19,428 nt of DNA, taken from CAZYME01 sp964648115 (GTDB lineage Bacteria; Pseudomonadota; Gammaproteobacteria; Legionellales; Legionellaceae). Both the position numbers and the translations under genes were made by a program. Below the pieces are notes generated by a model. The model made no database searches. It worked only from the letters and a program-made list of their open reading frames with translations, and was not told the origin of the DNA. Numbering within the stretch: the stretch's first letter is position 1; every line of letters starts with the position of its first letter. The stretch lies in NCBI GenBank assembly GCA_964648115.1, contig CAZYME010000037.1:1-19428 (forward strand). Direction: 5' to 3'. Shown here in pieces: positions 1-8,480 of the stretch.

Positions 1-744
1 ATGGGTGAATTACATCTTGATATTAAGGTGGATATTCTGAAGCGTACTTAAGACGTTGAATTAATAGTAGGTCAACCACAGGTTGCATACCGCGAAACAA
101 TCACCAAATCGATTGAAGACAGCTATACACACAAGAAGCAATCAGGTGGTTCTGGTCAATACGGTAAAATCGATTACACCATTTCACCAGGTGAGCCAAA
201 CTCTGGATTCACGTTCATCACATCTGTTGTCGGTGGTAACGTTCCTAAAGAATTCTTTCCAGCTATTGAGAAAGGTTTCCGTTCAATGATGGATACCGGA
301 ACTTTGGCAGGCTTCCCTGTATTGGACGTGGTAGTTAACCTCACTGACGGTGCTTACCATGCCGTTGACTCTTCAGCCATTGCGTTTGAAATTGCTGCAA
401 AAGGGGCGTTTCGTCAATCTATACCGAAAGCTGGCCCACAGTTGCTTGAACCAATCATGAAGGTTGACGTTTATAGCACAGAAGATAATGTCGGTGACGT
501 TATTGGTGACTTGAACCGTCGACGCGGCATGATCTCTGGCCAAGAACCAAGCGCAACTGGTGTGCGTGTTAAGGCTGATGTTCCTTTATCAGAAATGTTT
601 GGTTACATCAGTACATTACGTACTCTGACTTCTGGTCGTGGTCAATTCTCAATGGAGTTCTCACACTACGCTCCTTGTCCAAACAATGTAGCTGAAGCAG
701 TAATTGCCAAAGAAAAAGAAAGAAAAGCAGCAGCTGCTAAGTAA
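1..744 (+). pseudogene. fusA: Elongation factor G paralogue, 3' part, interrupted by an in-frame stop
   Basis: Frame 1 is open from the window edge except for a TAA at 49-51, and ends at TAA 742-744. The translation follows the C-terminal third of EF-G (end of domain III, domains IV and V): GELHLDI, then VGQPQVAYRETI, KQSGGSGQYG, LLEPIMKV, GDVIGDLNRRRGM and PLSEMFGY, ending in an AAAAK tail. EF-G is the GTPase that moves tRNA and mRNA through the ribosome. The ATG at position 1 matches the internal Met of the GMGELHLD motif, so the true start lies upstream. The stop falls where E. coli EF-G has an aromatic residue (KREF). The 230 codons after it are well conserved, so the lesion looks recent, or could be a sequencing error. 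There is no tuf or rps gene after it, so this is probably not the str-operon copy. Reinitiation at ATG 286 would give only a 152-residue fragment. Confidence 0.8.
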
Positions 745-797
745 GATAGCTAAAAACGTTTTAAAGAGCTCTGTCAGCTTTGTTGAGGGCTCTTCAC

Positions 798-815
798 CTG
801 GCGCATATGCGCCAG
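798..815. repeat. Perfect 18-bp palindrome
   Basis: CTGGCGCATATGCGCCAG is self-complementary over all 18 bases. As RNA it would fold into a short GC-rich hairpin about 55 bases after the EF-G stop. No T-run follows, so it is a weak terminator candidate. It lies just before the REP-like element at 825. Confidence 0.6.
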
Positions 816-824
816 CTAAAACCT

Positions 825-906
825 GTAGCCTGGATGGAGCGTAGCGAAATCCGGGATTACGGTGCCTCAATCTCCCGGATTACGGCTTCGCCTCCATCCA
901 GGCTAC
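825..906. repeat. REP-like palindromic element, copy 1
   Basis: The outer arms GTAGCCTGGATGGAG (825-839) and CTCCATCCAGGCTAC (892-906) are perfect complements. An inner pair AATCCGGGA (848-856) and TCCCGGATT (873-881, flush for nine bases) continues the stem with some mismatches between. The same element recurs at 14538-14619. Both copies lie in intergenic gaps, here between the EF-G remnant and tag, as expected of REP or other small mobile palindromes. The family name is not assigned. Confidence 0.85.
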
Positions 907-948
907 GGTAACGTGCCCAAATCATTATTCTAAATAACGAGAATTTTT

Positions 949-1515
949 ATGAAATCACGCTGCGCATGGGTTAACGAGGATCCGCTGTATATTCAATATC
1001 ATGATCATGAATGGGGTGTTCCGATTTATGACGAGCGATTGTTATTTGAGTTTTTAATTTTAGAGGGTATGCAGGCGGGATTAAGTTGGTTGACGGTTTT
1101 AAAAAAAAGAGAAAACTACCGAAATAGCTTTGATCATTTTGCAGCTGATGTGATTGCCAATTATGATGAAAATAAAATTAATGAGTTAATGGCAAACCCG
1201 GGAATTATTCGCAATAAATTAAAAATTCAGGCTGTCATTGCTAATGCAAAAGCTTTCCTGGAAATAAAACGCGAATTAGGTGATTTTTCAGGCTATATCT
1301 GGAGCTTTGTAAGTGGTAGGCCTATTAAAAATCATTGGGAAAGCATTAGCCAAGTTCCTGCAAAAACTATAATTTCGGACGCAATGTCAAAAGACTTAAA
1401 ACAACGTGGATTTAAATTCATTGGAAGCACAATTTGCTATGCATTTATGCAAGCGACAGGGATGGTTAATGACCATACCTTAGATTGTTTTTGTTATAAC
1501 AATGTGTCCTTATGA
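949..1515 (+). CDS. tag: DNA-3-methyladenine glycosylase I
   Basis: This 188-residue protein matches the length and motifs of Tag, the cytoplasmic base-excision enzyme that removes 3-methyladenine from alkylated DNA. The start reads CAWVNEDPLYIQYHDHEWG, close to E. coli Tag. The four zinc ligands of the HhH zinc 'snap' are present at the expected places: Cys5, His18, His176 and Cys180 (NDHTLDC). The LEGMQAGLSW segment carries the expected active-site Glu39 and Trp47. The ATG follows a GAG-containing leader at about nine bases. The stop overlaps the next gene by four bases (ATGA), so the two are probably co-transcribed. Nothing unusual is seen in the sequence. Confidence 0.96.
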   Translation: MKSRCAWVNEDPLYIQYHDHEWGVPIYDERLLFEFLILEGMQAGLSWLTVLKKRENYRNSFDHFAADVIANYDENKINELMANPGIIRNKLKIQAVIANAKAFLEIKRELGDFSGYIWSFVSGRPIKNHWESISQVPAKTIISDAMSKDLKQRGFKFIGSTICYAFMQATGMVNDHTLDCFCYNNVSL

Positions 1516-2693
1516 AAAATCCTGATGTAATCATTATTGGTGCCGGTGCTGCTGGGTTAATGTGTGCTATTGAAGCAGGCATGAGGGGCAGGCGTGTTTT
1601 GGTTCTTGATCATGCTAACAAAGTTGGCAAAAAAATCTTGATGTCGGGGGGAGGGCGCTGTAATTTTACTAACTATGTTGTCGAGCCGCATCATTATATT
1701 TCTGCAAACCCACATTTTTGTAAATCAGCTTTAAAACGCTATACACCCTATGATTTCATTGATTTAGTTAAGCGCCACCAAATACCCTTTCATGAAAAAA
1801 GTCACGGCCAATTGTTTTGTGATAACAAAGCTTCCGATATTGTCGCGATGCTACTGTCTCTTTGTCAGCAAAACAACGTCTGTGTTCGTCTCCAGACGAA
1901 AATTAACCACGTACTAGATAAAGGTGGGCGGTTTGATTTACTCCTTGGCACAGGAGAGACCTTATCATGTGAGGCTTTAGTTATTGCCACAGGTGGGCTA
2001 TCTATTCCTACCATGGGTGCGAGTCCCTATGGATACCAGTTAGCAGCGCAATTTGGCTTGAATGTACTACCAACTCGCGCAGGTTTAGTGCCATTTACAT
2101 TACAGCCCGAGGAGAAGGCACATCTAAGCTTGTTATCTGGGGTTTCTGTACCCTGTCAGGTGCAATGTAATGACCAATCATTTACTTTGGATATGCTTTT
2201 CACGCATCGCGGGTTGAGTGGCCCTGCAATGTTGCAAATATCCTCCTATTGGAACCCTGGAGAAGAGTTATTGATAGATTTGGATGCAAATAATAAGTGG
2301 GCTCATGATCTCCCACAGCGCAAACGCCAAGAGCCCCGTACCCGCTTAAAGCAGTGTTTCTTAGAAGCTTTGCCTAAAAGAGTGGTAAATACCTTTTTTC
2401 CAGAAGATTTATTAAATCGCGAATTGCAGCAATTATCAGACCAAGAATTGAAAAAAATTCAGAATACAGTGAAGCAATGGGCTATCAAACCAAATGGCAC
2501 AGAGGGTTATCGGACAGCCGAAGTAACAATAGGTGGCGTCGATACCAATCTGCTATCTTCACAAACCATGGAGGTTAAATCCATACCGGGGCTTTATTTT
2601 ATTGGTGAAGTATTAGACGTAACCGGCTGGTTAGGTGGCTATAACTTCCAGTGGGCCTGGTCCTCAGGATGGGCGGCTGGCCAAGTTGTTTAA
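1512..2693 (+). CDS. HI0933-family NAD(P)/FAD-dependent flavoprotein
   Basis: This 393-residue protein belongs to the HI0933 / YhiN / PP_4765 group of flavoproteins, whose reaction is not established. The N-terminus has the dinucleotide-binding motif GAGAAG (residues 10-15) after an IIIG beta strand, then the family signature SGGGRCNFTN at about 45-54. A second ATGG strand (VIATGG) lies mid-protein. The C-terminus carries the FAD-contact block GEVLDVTGWLGGYNFQWAW (about 367-385). The length is typical of the family. It starts inside the tag stop codon (ATGA overlap), implying translational coupling, although no functional link to base repair is known. No signal peptide is present, so it is expected to be cytoplasmic. 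It converges on the minus-strand HEAT gene across a 169-base gap in which no clear terminator is seen. Confidence 0.93.
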   Translation: MKNPDVIIIGAGAAGLMCAIEAGMRGRRVLVLDHANKVGKKILMSGGGRCNFTNYVVEPHHYISANPHFCKSALKRYTPYDFIDLVKRHQIPFHEKSHGQLFCDNKASDIVAMLLSLCQQNNVCVRLQTKINHVLDKGGRFDLLLGTGETLSCEALVIATGGLSIPTMGASPYGYQLAAQFGLNVLPTRAGLVPFTLQPEEKAHLSLLSGVSVPCQVQCNDQSFTLDMLFTHRGLSGPAMLQISSYWNPGEELLIDLDANNKWAHDLPQRKRQEPRTRLKQCFLEALPKRVVNTFFPEDLLNRELQQLSDQELKKIQNTVKQWAIKPNGTEGYRTAEVTIGGVDTNLLSSQTMEVKSIPGLYFIGEVLDVTGWLGGYNFQWAWSSGWAAGQVV

Positions 2694-2862
2694 ATAGTAA
2701 TGGATCGTTGTTTCACTGAGGGTGCCCACATCTAAGATCAGGTCCAGGAGCTGTATCTGCCGCAAGTATACTACTAATTTGATCGCGCCTCTCAGCCGTT
2801 CTTAAGCAATTACAATAAGTAACAAAACTGCCCTCCGGATTGAGAGATCTGGCCCTAATTTT

Positions 2863-3927
2863 TTAAACACGCCTTAATACCATTTGTGCTGTTTCATAGG
2901 CAAATTTATCAACCACAGCGGATTGTTGCTGTAAGGCCAAAATCCCTTTTTTACCTAATTTTGATAAGGCCTCGGCTGCATTAATTCTCACCCACCAAGC
3001 AGAATCATGTAATTTTTCTTCTAAGAGTGGGATGCTTTTTTCATCACTAACTTCACCAAGCAATTTTGCAACTACAGCCCTTACTTCAGGCTTTGAATCA
3101 TTTATAAATTGGCACAGACTCTGCCGACTAGTGTTGTCCTGAAATCGCGATAAATATTCAAGTGATGCTATTTTGAGATCCAGATTCTCACTTAAAATAT
3201 CGGTTTCTGTGCTTTTAAGTGCCTTAGTTGTGCGAGTGAGTAGCATTAAAATTCGATAGCAAAACGTTCTAATGTAAGGATCTTGTTCACTTGTGAGTCT
3301 TTCAGTAAAGGTGTTAATGAGAATCTCATTTTCTCGTATATTCTCAGATACAAGAATCTCAGCATACAATGATTGTTGAATACGCCGACCCTGCGCTAAT
3401 GAATCAATTAACGCGTTAGTTGTTTTTGGGGTGGGATATTTAAAAATAATTCGGGCGCTGTTTAATGACACAATAAAAATTTCGCTGTGCACTAATGTAG
3501 CTAGTACCTTCTCATCTTCACCCACGATTCCATATTCATAACAGAGGATAGCAAGATATTTTTTTAACCATTTTGGCGATTTCGCCAATCGTCGTGCTTC
3601 TGGCTTTAATACTTTGCTGGAAATATCCGATCTTATTTGAATCCAATTCGACAATAATTGATCTCTCACCTCCAATTTTTTCATGCAGCCAAGTAGTTCT
3701 CGTACATTTTTCTTGAAAAATTGAGCTAGTTGAGTGGTAAGTTTGATTTCGTGATTGATAAGTGCATTTAATAACTGTGAAATTTCCTCTATTTTTTTAT
3801 TTAAACGACGATCGTTAATTTTAAAAATGACACGGAGTACGTAAAATAAAAAAAATGAGATTATTACCACGGCTAATTGAACCAAGCCGACAAATTTAAC
3901 AATGTGCAATACTTGCTCGATAGTCAT
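2863..3927 (-). CDS. Membrane-anchored HEAT-repeat protein of the polysaccharide locus
   Basis: This 354-residue protein has one strong N-terminal membrane segment (about residues 10-35, VQLAVVIISFFLFYV), then a charged helical region. The C-terminal third reads as HEAT repeats, clearest in the last 90 residues (PEVRAVVAKLLGE, then WWVRINAAEALSKLG). HEAT repeats are helical protein-binding scaffolds with no catalysis. The run of basic residues after the helix (KINDRRLNKK) suggests by the positive-inside rule that the bulk is cytoplasmic. Its start overlaps the YaiO-type gene by four bases (ATGA), making it the last gene of the operon. I infer an adaptor for the synthase or envelope complex; the sequence does not show what it binds. 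I do not recognise a named orthologue. Confidence 0.85.
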   Translation of the reverse strand: MTIEQVLHIVKFVGLVQLAVVIISFFLFYVLRVIFKINDRRLNKKIEEISQLLNALINHEIKLTTQLAQFFKKNVRELLGCMKKLEVRDQLLSNWIQIRSDISSKVLKPEARRLAKSPKWLKKYLAILCYEYGIVGEDEKVLATLVHSEIFIVSLNSARIIFKYPTPKTTNALIDSLAQGRRIQQSLYAEILVSENIRENEILINTFTERLTSEQDPYIRTFCYRILMLLTRTTKALKSTETDILSENLDLKIASLEYLSRFQDNTSRQSLCQFINDSKPEVRAVVAKLLGEVSDEKSIPLLEEKLHDSAWWVRINAAEALSKLGKKGILALQQQSAVVDKFAYETAQMVLRRV

Positions 3928-6029
3928 GACTTGTGGCCTTGAAAGCGATAATTAAATCCAATATTAATTCCTGAGATCTCCCTAACGCGTGAATTAGGAA
4001 ACACCCAATGTTGGTAGTCCCCACCTATGCTCAAAAGAAGTCTATGGTTAAAAAGAGGGCATTGTGCGCTCAGCGTGACAAAATTGTTCTTTATCACAAT
4101 GAAATCAATTGTAGTTAAGTTTGCCAAATCAGGAGTAGTACCTGTGCCAAAGGTTATTTTAGCCAAAGCGTCTTTTGTTCCAAAATACCGAATAAAGGTT
4201 CCTGTATACAATATTGACCTTTTTCCATGAGCGGGAACGTAATAATTAGGCCTAAAACTTGCCCAATACTTACTCCACTCTTTACTAATTGATGCTGTAT
4301 ATTGGGTAAATGCAATATTGGGAAGGATATAAGAGTAATTTGCGCCCAATGATAGCTCAACGGGCATACCGAAATAATAAGGTTCGATTCCACCAAAATA
4401 GGTTGGAAATAAAAGCGGTTGATTAGCATAGGCTCCGCTTAAACGAACATAAAGGTTTTTGTTAATAACCGGAAATAAATTCACAGCTGCCTGGTTTGAA
4501 GTCACTCCTAATCGAGTAGCATCATTAATACTGGCGGAAGCCAAACCCCACGGGGTATCGTGATTATAATACAGGGTGGAATATTGCCAGACTGCATGAA
4601 GATCCGAAACATAATCAACTTGTGAATTAATACCTACTTCGTTTAATCCATAAAAATAATGTGGATTTATCTGCGCAATTTCATCCAACAGTGATTTCGC
4701 AGTTTTATTTTTTGGATAGAGGGCTAATATTTTTTTATCAAGATAAACAGCACGGGGATATTGGTGCCTTAACGCATAGAGGGTTGCTTTTTGGTTTAGA
4801 AAGTCAGGATCATTGGGATACAGTGCCAATGCTTGCTTTATACGTAATCGTGCTTGCTCATCATGTCCAGATGAAAATGCCGTATCTATTAAAGCAAGGC
4901 GCGCGGCTTTATTTTTTGGATCTTGCGTTAATAACAATTGAAATTGGCCTTGGGCCTGTTGATATTGTTTCTGAAGTACATAAATACGGCCTAACATGAG
5001 TCGAGTATTGGTATCACCAGGATTTTGGTCAAGATATTGGAGTGCAAGTATTTTTGCCTGCTTATAATCCCCACCGTTATATAACTTACTCAATGTATCG
5101 AGTTTATTTTGTTCTTGTGTTTTTTTAAAAGAGACTTGAGCAGCGTGCAATCTTGGATCTTTAGGCGCTTTTTTTTGGACCTCTTTAATCAAAATAGCAG
5201 CTTCTTTCATATGATTTTGAACCATGGCGATACTGATTAGCCCAAATGTTGCGTCCAAGTAGTTAGGTGATATTGTTAACACTTGATGCAAATAGTCTGC
5301 AGCACTGGAGTATTTTTTCTGTTGTGACAATATCAGTCCCACCTGCAGCATGATATCAGTATCTTTAGGGTGCGTTTTTAGGTAGGTTCTACCGAGCTCG
5401 CTTGCTGCATCCAGTTTGCCTTTGGCCCTTAATGTTTGAATTTTTTTCAGTGGAGAAGGTTGGGTATTAACCAATGACTGTTTTTTACTAACAGAAAGAG
5501 TAGGTACTAACGACAAGAGCTTTTCTGTGGTTTTGGTTGCTTGCTTTTCAATTTTTTGAAATGAAATCTTAATCGCTTTGACTCGTGCGTCGTTGGGCGC
5601 TTGCTCGATTACTTGTGTTATTAATAAAGAGGCTTCTGGCAATTTATTTTCTGCGATTTTAACATTGATTAATCCAAGTTTGGCATCCAAATAATCGGGT
5701 GAAATAATTAAAACATGGGTTAAATACTGATTTGCTGCCGACAATTCATTTTTTTGATAAAACATCAATCCAACTAAAAGCATGACGTCAGCATCTTTGG
5801 GATGCTCTTTTAAATACGCTTCACCCTGCGCTATAGCCAAATCAATCTTCCCTAATGCCCGTAGGGCCTGTATTTCTTTATAAGTAGAATTTGAATTAGG
5901 GGCGGTAGATACGTTAGGACTTGCCAAAAGCGGCGGATTACTCTGTGCCGAAAAAGAATTGACGGTACTTGCATTAGTATTGAAACTGGACAACATAACT
6001 AAAAATAAGAAAAATAGCTTATTTTTCAA
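3924..6029 (-). CDS. TPR protein with C-terminal YaiO-type outer-membrane beta-barrel
   Basis: This 701-residue protein begins with a signal peptide (MKNKLFFLFLVMLSSFNTNA). Residues about 50-452 are tetratricopeptide repeats in three related blocks (50-163, 193-306, 311-452). The first two are clear duplicates of each other: KEIQALRALGKIDLA against KKIQTLRAKGKLDAA, and YLKEHPKDADVML against YLKTHPKDTDIML. Residues about 458-701 are rich in alternating aromatic strands and resemble the YaiO outer-membrane family (EWSKYWASFRPNYYVP, then FIRYFGTKDALAKITFGTG), ending in the strand NIGFNYRF. The TPR-then-barrel plan parallels PgaA and AlgK/AlgE exporters, where TPRs span the periplasm and the barrel passes the polymer. 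The start overlaps the epimerase gene by 11 bases. A polysaccharide export role is inferred from domains and neighbours. Confidence 0.88.
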   Translation of the reverse strand: MKNKLFFLFLVMLSSFNTNASTVNSFSAQSNPPLLASPNVSTAPNSNSTYKEIQALRALGKIDLAIAQGEAYLKEHPKDADVMLLVGLMFYQKNELSAANQYLTHVLIISPDYLDAKLGLINVKIAENKLPEASLLITQVIEQAPNDARVKAIKISFQKIEKQATKTTEKLLSLVPTLSVSKKQSLVNTQPSPLKKIQTLRAKGKLDAASELGRTYLKTHPKDTDIMLQVGLILSQQKKYSSAADYLHQVLTISPNYLDATFGLISIAMVQNHMKEAAILIKEVQKKAPKDPRLHAAQVSFKKTQEQNKLDTLSKLYNGGDYKQAKILALQYLDQNPGDTNTRLMLGRIYVLQKQYQQAQGQFQLLLTQDPKNKAARLALIDTAFSSGHDEQARLRIKQALALYPNDPDFLNQKATLYALRHQYPRAVYLDKKILALYPKNKTAKSLLDEIAQINPHYFYGLNEVGINSQVDYVSDLHAVWQYSTLYYNHDTPWGLASASINDATRLGVTSNQAAVNLFPVINKNLYVRLSGAYANQPLLFPTYFGGIEPYYFGMPVELSLGANYSYILPNIAFTQYTASISKEWSKYWASFRPNYYVPAHGKRSILYTGTFIRYFGTKDALAKITFGTGTTPDLANLTTIDFIVIKNNFVTLSAQCPLFNHRLLLSIGGDYQHWVFPNSRVREISGINIGFNYRFQGHKS

Positions 6030-7005
6030 GATTAGTTCCCGTTTGTTTACAGCGCTGAGCTAAATCTCGAATAGTGTCTTCAAGAGACCATTTATTGGTA
6101 TAACTAATTAGAGAGCGTAGTTTTTTCAAACACGGTAAACGGCGCTTAAAATCATCTATTGATTCGCCATAAACCTCCTGGTATGACAGATGTTTTATTA
6201 CTGATTTACTATGGGTTATTTTTTTAATTAACAAAGCTAAATCAATGATGGAAATTTCTCGATCGTAGCCTAGATTAACGACTTCATTGATAGATTTTGG
6301 ATTATTGATTAAAAGGTCGAGCATAGTGACGGTGTCGCGTACATCACAGAAACTGCGGGTTTGACTACCATCCCCATGCACGGTGATAGGTTCTCCGCTA
6401 ATGGCTTGTTGAATAAGGCGCGGAACTACCATGCCGTATGAACCTACTTGATGTGGTCCTATGTTGTTAAATAGACGGACTATTGTAGTTTTGACTGCTT
6501 TTTTATTTGCATAAGCATGACAGAATGACTCATCAGCAAATTTACTCACCGCATAGCTCCATAACCCTTGTTTTGTAGATTTATATATTAAATAGTCATC
6601 TTCTTGGAGCGGTTGGTTTGTGTTAGCGCCGTAGACAGAGGAGCTTGAAGCAATCATTACCTGTGGGGACCATTTGTTGGTTGCTGCGGCACGTAACACA
6701 CGTTCACAACCAGCAATGTTAGTTGCCAATACTTCTATAGGATTTTCTATGACACGAAACAAGCCAACCACAGCCGCCATATGATAAATTCTATCAGCCC
6801 AGTGCGCTGCTTCCGTTAAACCGTCCCAGGTTAAAATATCTGCGATCTCATACTGAAAATTATTATTTTTGATGCACTCTTTGATATTATCCAGCGAACC
6901 AGTACTAAGATTATCGACCACATACACCTGGTCTCCTTTTGACAAATGATATTCTGCAATATGTGAACCAATAAATCCTGCCCCACCAGTAATAAAAACA
7001 TGCAT
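6019..7005 (-). CDS. SDR-family NAD-dependent nucleotide-sugar epimerase/dehydratase
   Basis: This 328-residue extended short-chain dehydrogenase has the Rossmann motif GGAGFIGS (residues 7-14) with Asp31 after the second strand, which favours NAD. It has an SSSVYG strand (121-126) and the catalytic YAVSK pair (Tyr151, Lys155). RLFNNIGPHQ and GDGSQTRSFCDVRD are typical of UDP-sugar 4-epimerases and UDP-glucuronate decarboxylases. The exact reaction cannot be read from sequence. Beside a TviB-like dehydrogenase, C4 epimerisation of a UDP-uronic acid (as by TviC) is the likeliest job. A GTG at 7032 overlaps the synthase stop, but I chose ATG 7005: it has an AAGGA ribosome site at about seven bases and begins directly with the Rossmann strand MHVFITGG. 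Confidence 0.9.
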   Translation of the reverse strand: MHVFITGGAGFIGSHIAEYHLSKGDQVYVVDNLSTGSLDNIKECIKNNNFQYEIADILTWDGLTEAAHWADRIYHMAAVVGLFRVIENPIEVLATNIAGCERVLRAAATNKWSPQVMIASSSSVYGANTNQPLQEDDYLIYKSTKQGLWSYAVSKFADESFCHAYANKKAVKTTIVRLFNNIGPHQVGSYGMVVPRLIQQAISGEPITVHGDGSQTRSFCDVRDTVTMLDLLINNPKSINEVVNLGYDREISIIDLALLIKKITHSKSVIKHLSYQEVYGESIDDFKRRLPCLKKLRSLISYTNKWSLEDTIRDLAQRCKQTGTNLEK

Positions 7006-7028
7006 GTTATTTATCCTTGTGTTAAACG

Positions 7029-8408
7029 TCACAAACTCTTACCCAACAACCGATTAACCATAAACTGTAAAGTACTATAAAAACAACAAAAAGCTCTGAA
7101 TTGCCTAAATCCAAACATTTCAAGGGTAACTAGCTTAAGCACTCGGATTAGGTCGGAAAATCGGTGAAAAGTATTGAATGTAAAAAGACTTAAGTAAAAT
7201 GTTGCTATGGTTAATAACATTATAAAACCCCATGCCAGCAATAAATACCAGCCAATCACAGGCCATACCGCCATGTTTAGTAACAAAACCAAGCTAAGGA
7301 TAATGTAGGATATAAATTCGATGACTGGAGCAAATATCTCAAAAACCACATAGGCCGGAAAGCTGACTAATCCAACGGTGCCAAATTTAGGGTTAAAGAA
7401 CATAGAAAGGTGTTTACAAGCACTAAGTAACATTCCACGTTGCCAGCGATTTCGTTGACCCCAATAGGCTTTTAAAGTTTCGGGAACCGTAGTCCAAGCC
7501 CTAGCATTAGAAACAAACCGAACATTGGTAGGATATTTCAATTGCCGCATCTTGTGATGAAGTCTAATTGTTATCTCCGCATCATAAGAGTAATTGTTAG
7601 CATCAAAGCCACCGAACTCTTTAATTGCTTTCGTTTCAAATAAAGTAAATGCGCCTGGATAGCAGAGAGCGCCAGAAAATTCATTTAAACCAGCACGCCC
7701 ATAGGTAAACGACCTTAAATATTCAATACATTGTAGGGCTGGAATAAACCCATTAGGCATTTTTTTTGTCATTAGTTGCCCATTCTGAACCTGATTACCA
7801 TTTAAAATATAAACGCTTCCTCCAGTAGAAATACAGTGTCTGTGCGATAAGAAACCATTTAAAATGTGCAGAATGGCATCGGGCTCAAGCACAGTATCTG
7901 CATCAACCGTCATCACAATGGGTGTTGTCGTAGCATTTAATCCGGCATTATGGCAATCGGCTCCATTGCCTGCTGGGCCATGCTCTTTATCAATAACCAT
8001 CACGTTTTCATAACGTTGAGATTGATAATAATGTCGGATTGCGCTAGTGGGCAAAGTTTGATGAATTACAGGAGGAACCTCAATCAATGATAATTCACTA
8101 ATAAGAATATCAAGCGTTTCGTCAGTTGAGCCATCATTAACTACAATGATGTGAATGTTTTTATAAGTGCTTTGTAAAATACTATACAAAGAGTTTAATA
8201 TTCTTTTTTCTTCATTAAATGCTGGAATGATAATGGAAAGTGGAATAGAGCATTTACTCATCAATTGATCTAAATTGCCATATTTCTCTTCCTGATAATT
8301 GCCTATTATATCTGGAACAGCAGCCAACATAAGAAACGTATACCAACTAGCAAGGGCTGCAAAATAGATCAGCGTCATGATGCCGATGTATGAAACTACG
8401 GTTTCCAT
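7029..8408 (-). CDS. Membrane-bound processive family 2 glycosyltransferase (polysaccharide synthase)
   Basis: This 459-residue protein has an N-terminal membrane helix (about 5-30), a cytoplasmic GT-A domain and two to three C-terminal helices (about 345-410). Catalytic motifs occur in order: IPAFNEE, NDGS (Asp92), the metal-binding DAD (169-171), SYDAE (Asp276, the position of the TED base) and QRNRW (318-322), the QxxRW motif of processive synthases such as cellulose, hyaluronan and poly-GlcNAc synthases. It should join sugars from UDP donors and extrude the chain across the inner membrane. In the TED motif, Tyr275 replaces the Glu, which is unusual. No PilZ domain is present. The next gene begins at the stop. 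The start has only a weak GGAG about 11 bases upstream. The sugar it uses is not evident. Confidence 0.92.
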   Translation of the reverse strand: METVVSYIGIMTLIYFAALASWYTFLMLAAVPDIIGNYQEEKYGNLDQLMSKCSIPLSIIIPAFNEEKRILNSLYSILQSTYKNIHIIVVNDGSTDETLDILISELSLIEVPPVIHQTLPTSAIRHYYQSQRYENVMVIDKEHGPAGNGADCHNAGLNATTTPIVMTVDADTVLEPDAILHILNGFLSHRHCISTGGSVYILNGNQVQNGQLMTKKMPNGFIPALQCIEYLRSFTYGRAGLNEFSGALCYPGAFTLFETKAIKEFGGFDANNYSYDAEITIRLHHKMRQLKYPTNVRFVSNARAWTTVPETLKAYWGQRNRWQRGMLLSACKHLSMFFNPKFGTVGLVSFPAYVVFEIFAPVIEFISYIILSLVLLLNMAVWPVIGWYLLLAWGFIMLLTIATFYLSLFTFNTFHRFSDLIRVLKLVTLEMFGFRQFRAFCCFYSTLQFMVNRLLGKSL

Positions 8409-8480
8409 TTATTGACTACTCCGTACTCGATACTGTTGAGCTCGTATGCTATTAAAAAGGTCTTACTGTATTAAATAGAT

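Noticed and set aside
83..289. Plus-strand frame of 68 codons across the EF-G remnant
   Set aside because: It is a shifted frame over sequence that clearly encodes EF-G in frame 1; the peptide has no recognisable features.
760..797. Hairpin AAGAGC...GCTCTT after the EF-G stop as a terminator
   Set aside because: The stem is only about six pairs with a long loop and no T-run.
661..870. Minus-strand frame of 69 codons
   Set aside because: It runs antisense through the EF-G end and into the REP-like palindrome; low-complexity Phe/Ser peptide, no ribosome site.
4154..5000. Several open frames antisense or shifted inside the TPR/barrel gene
   Set aside because: The 701-codon frame has a signal peptide, repeats and a barrel; the others are shadows.
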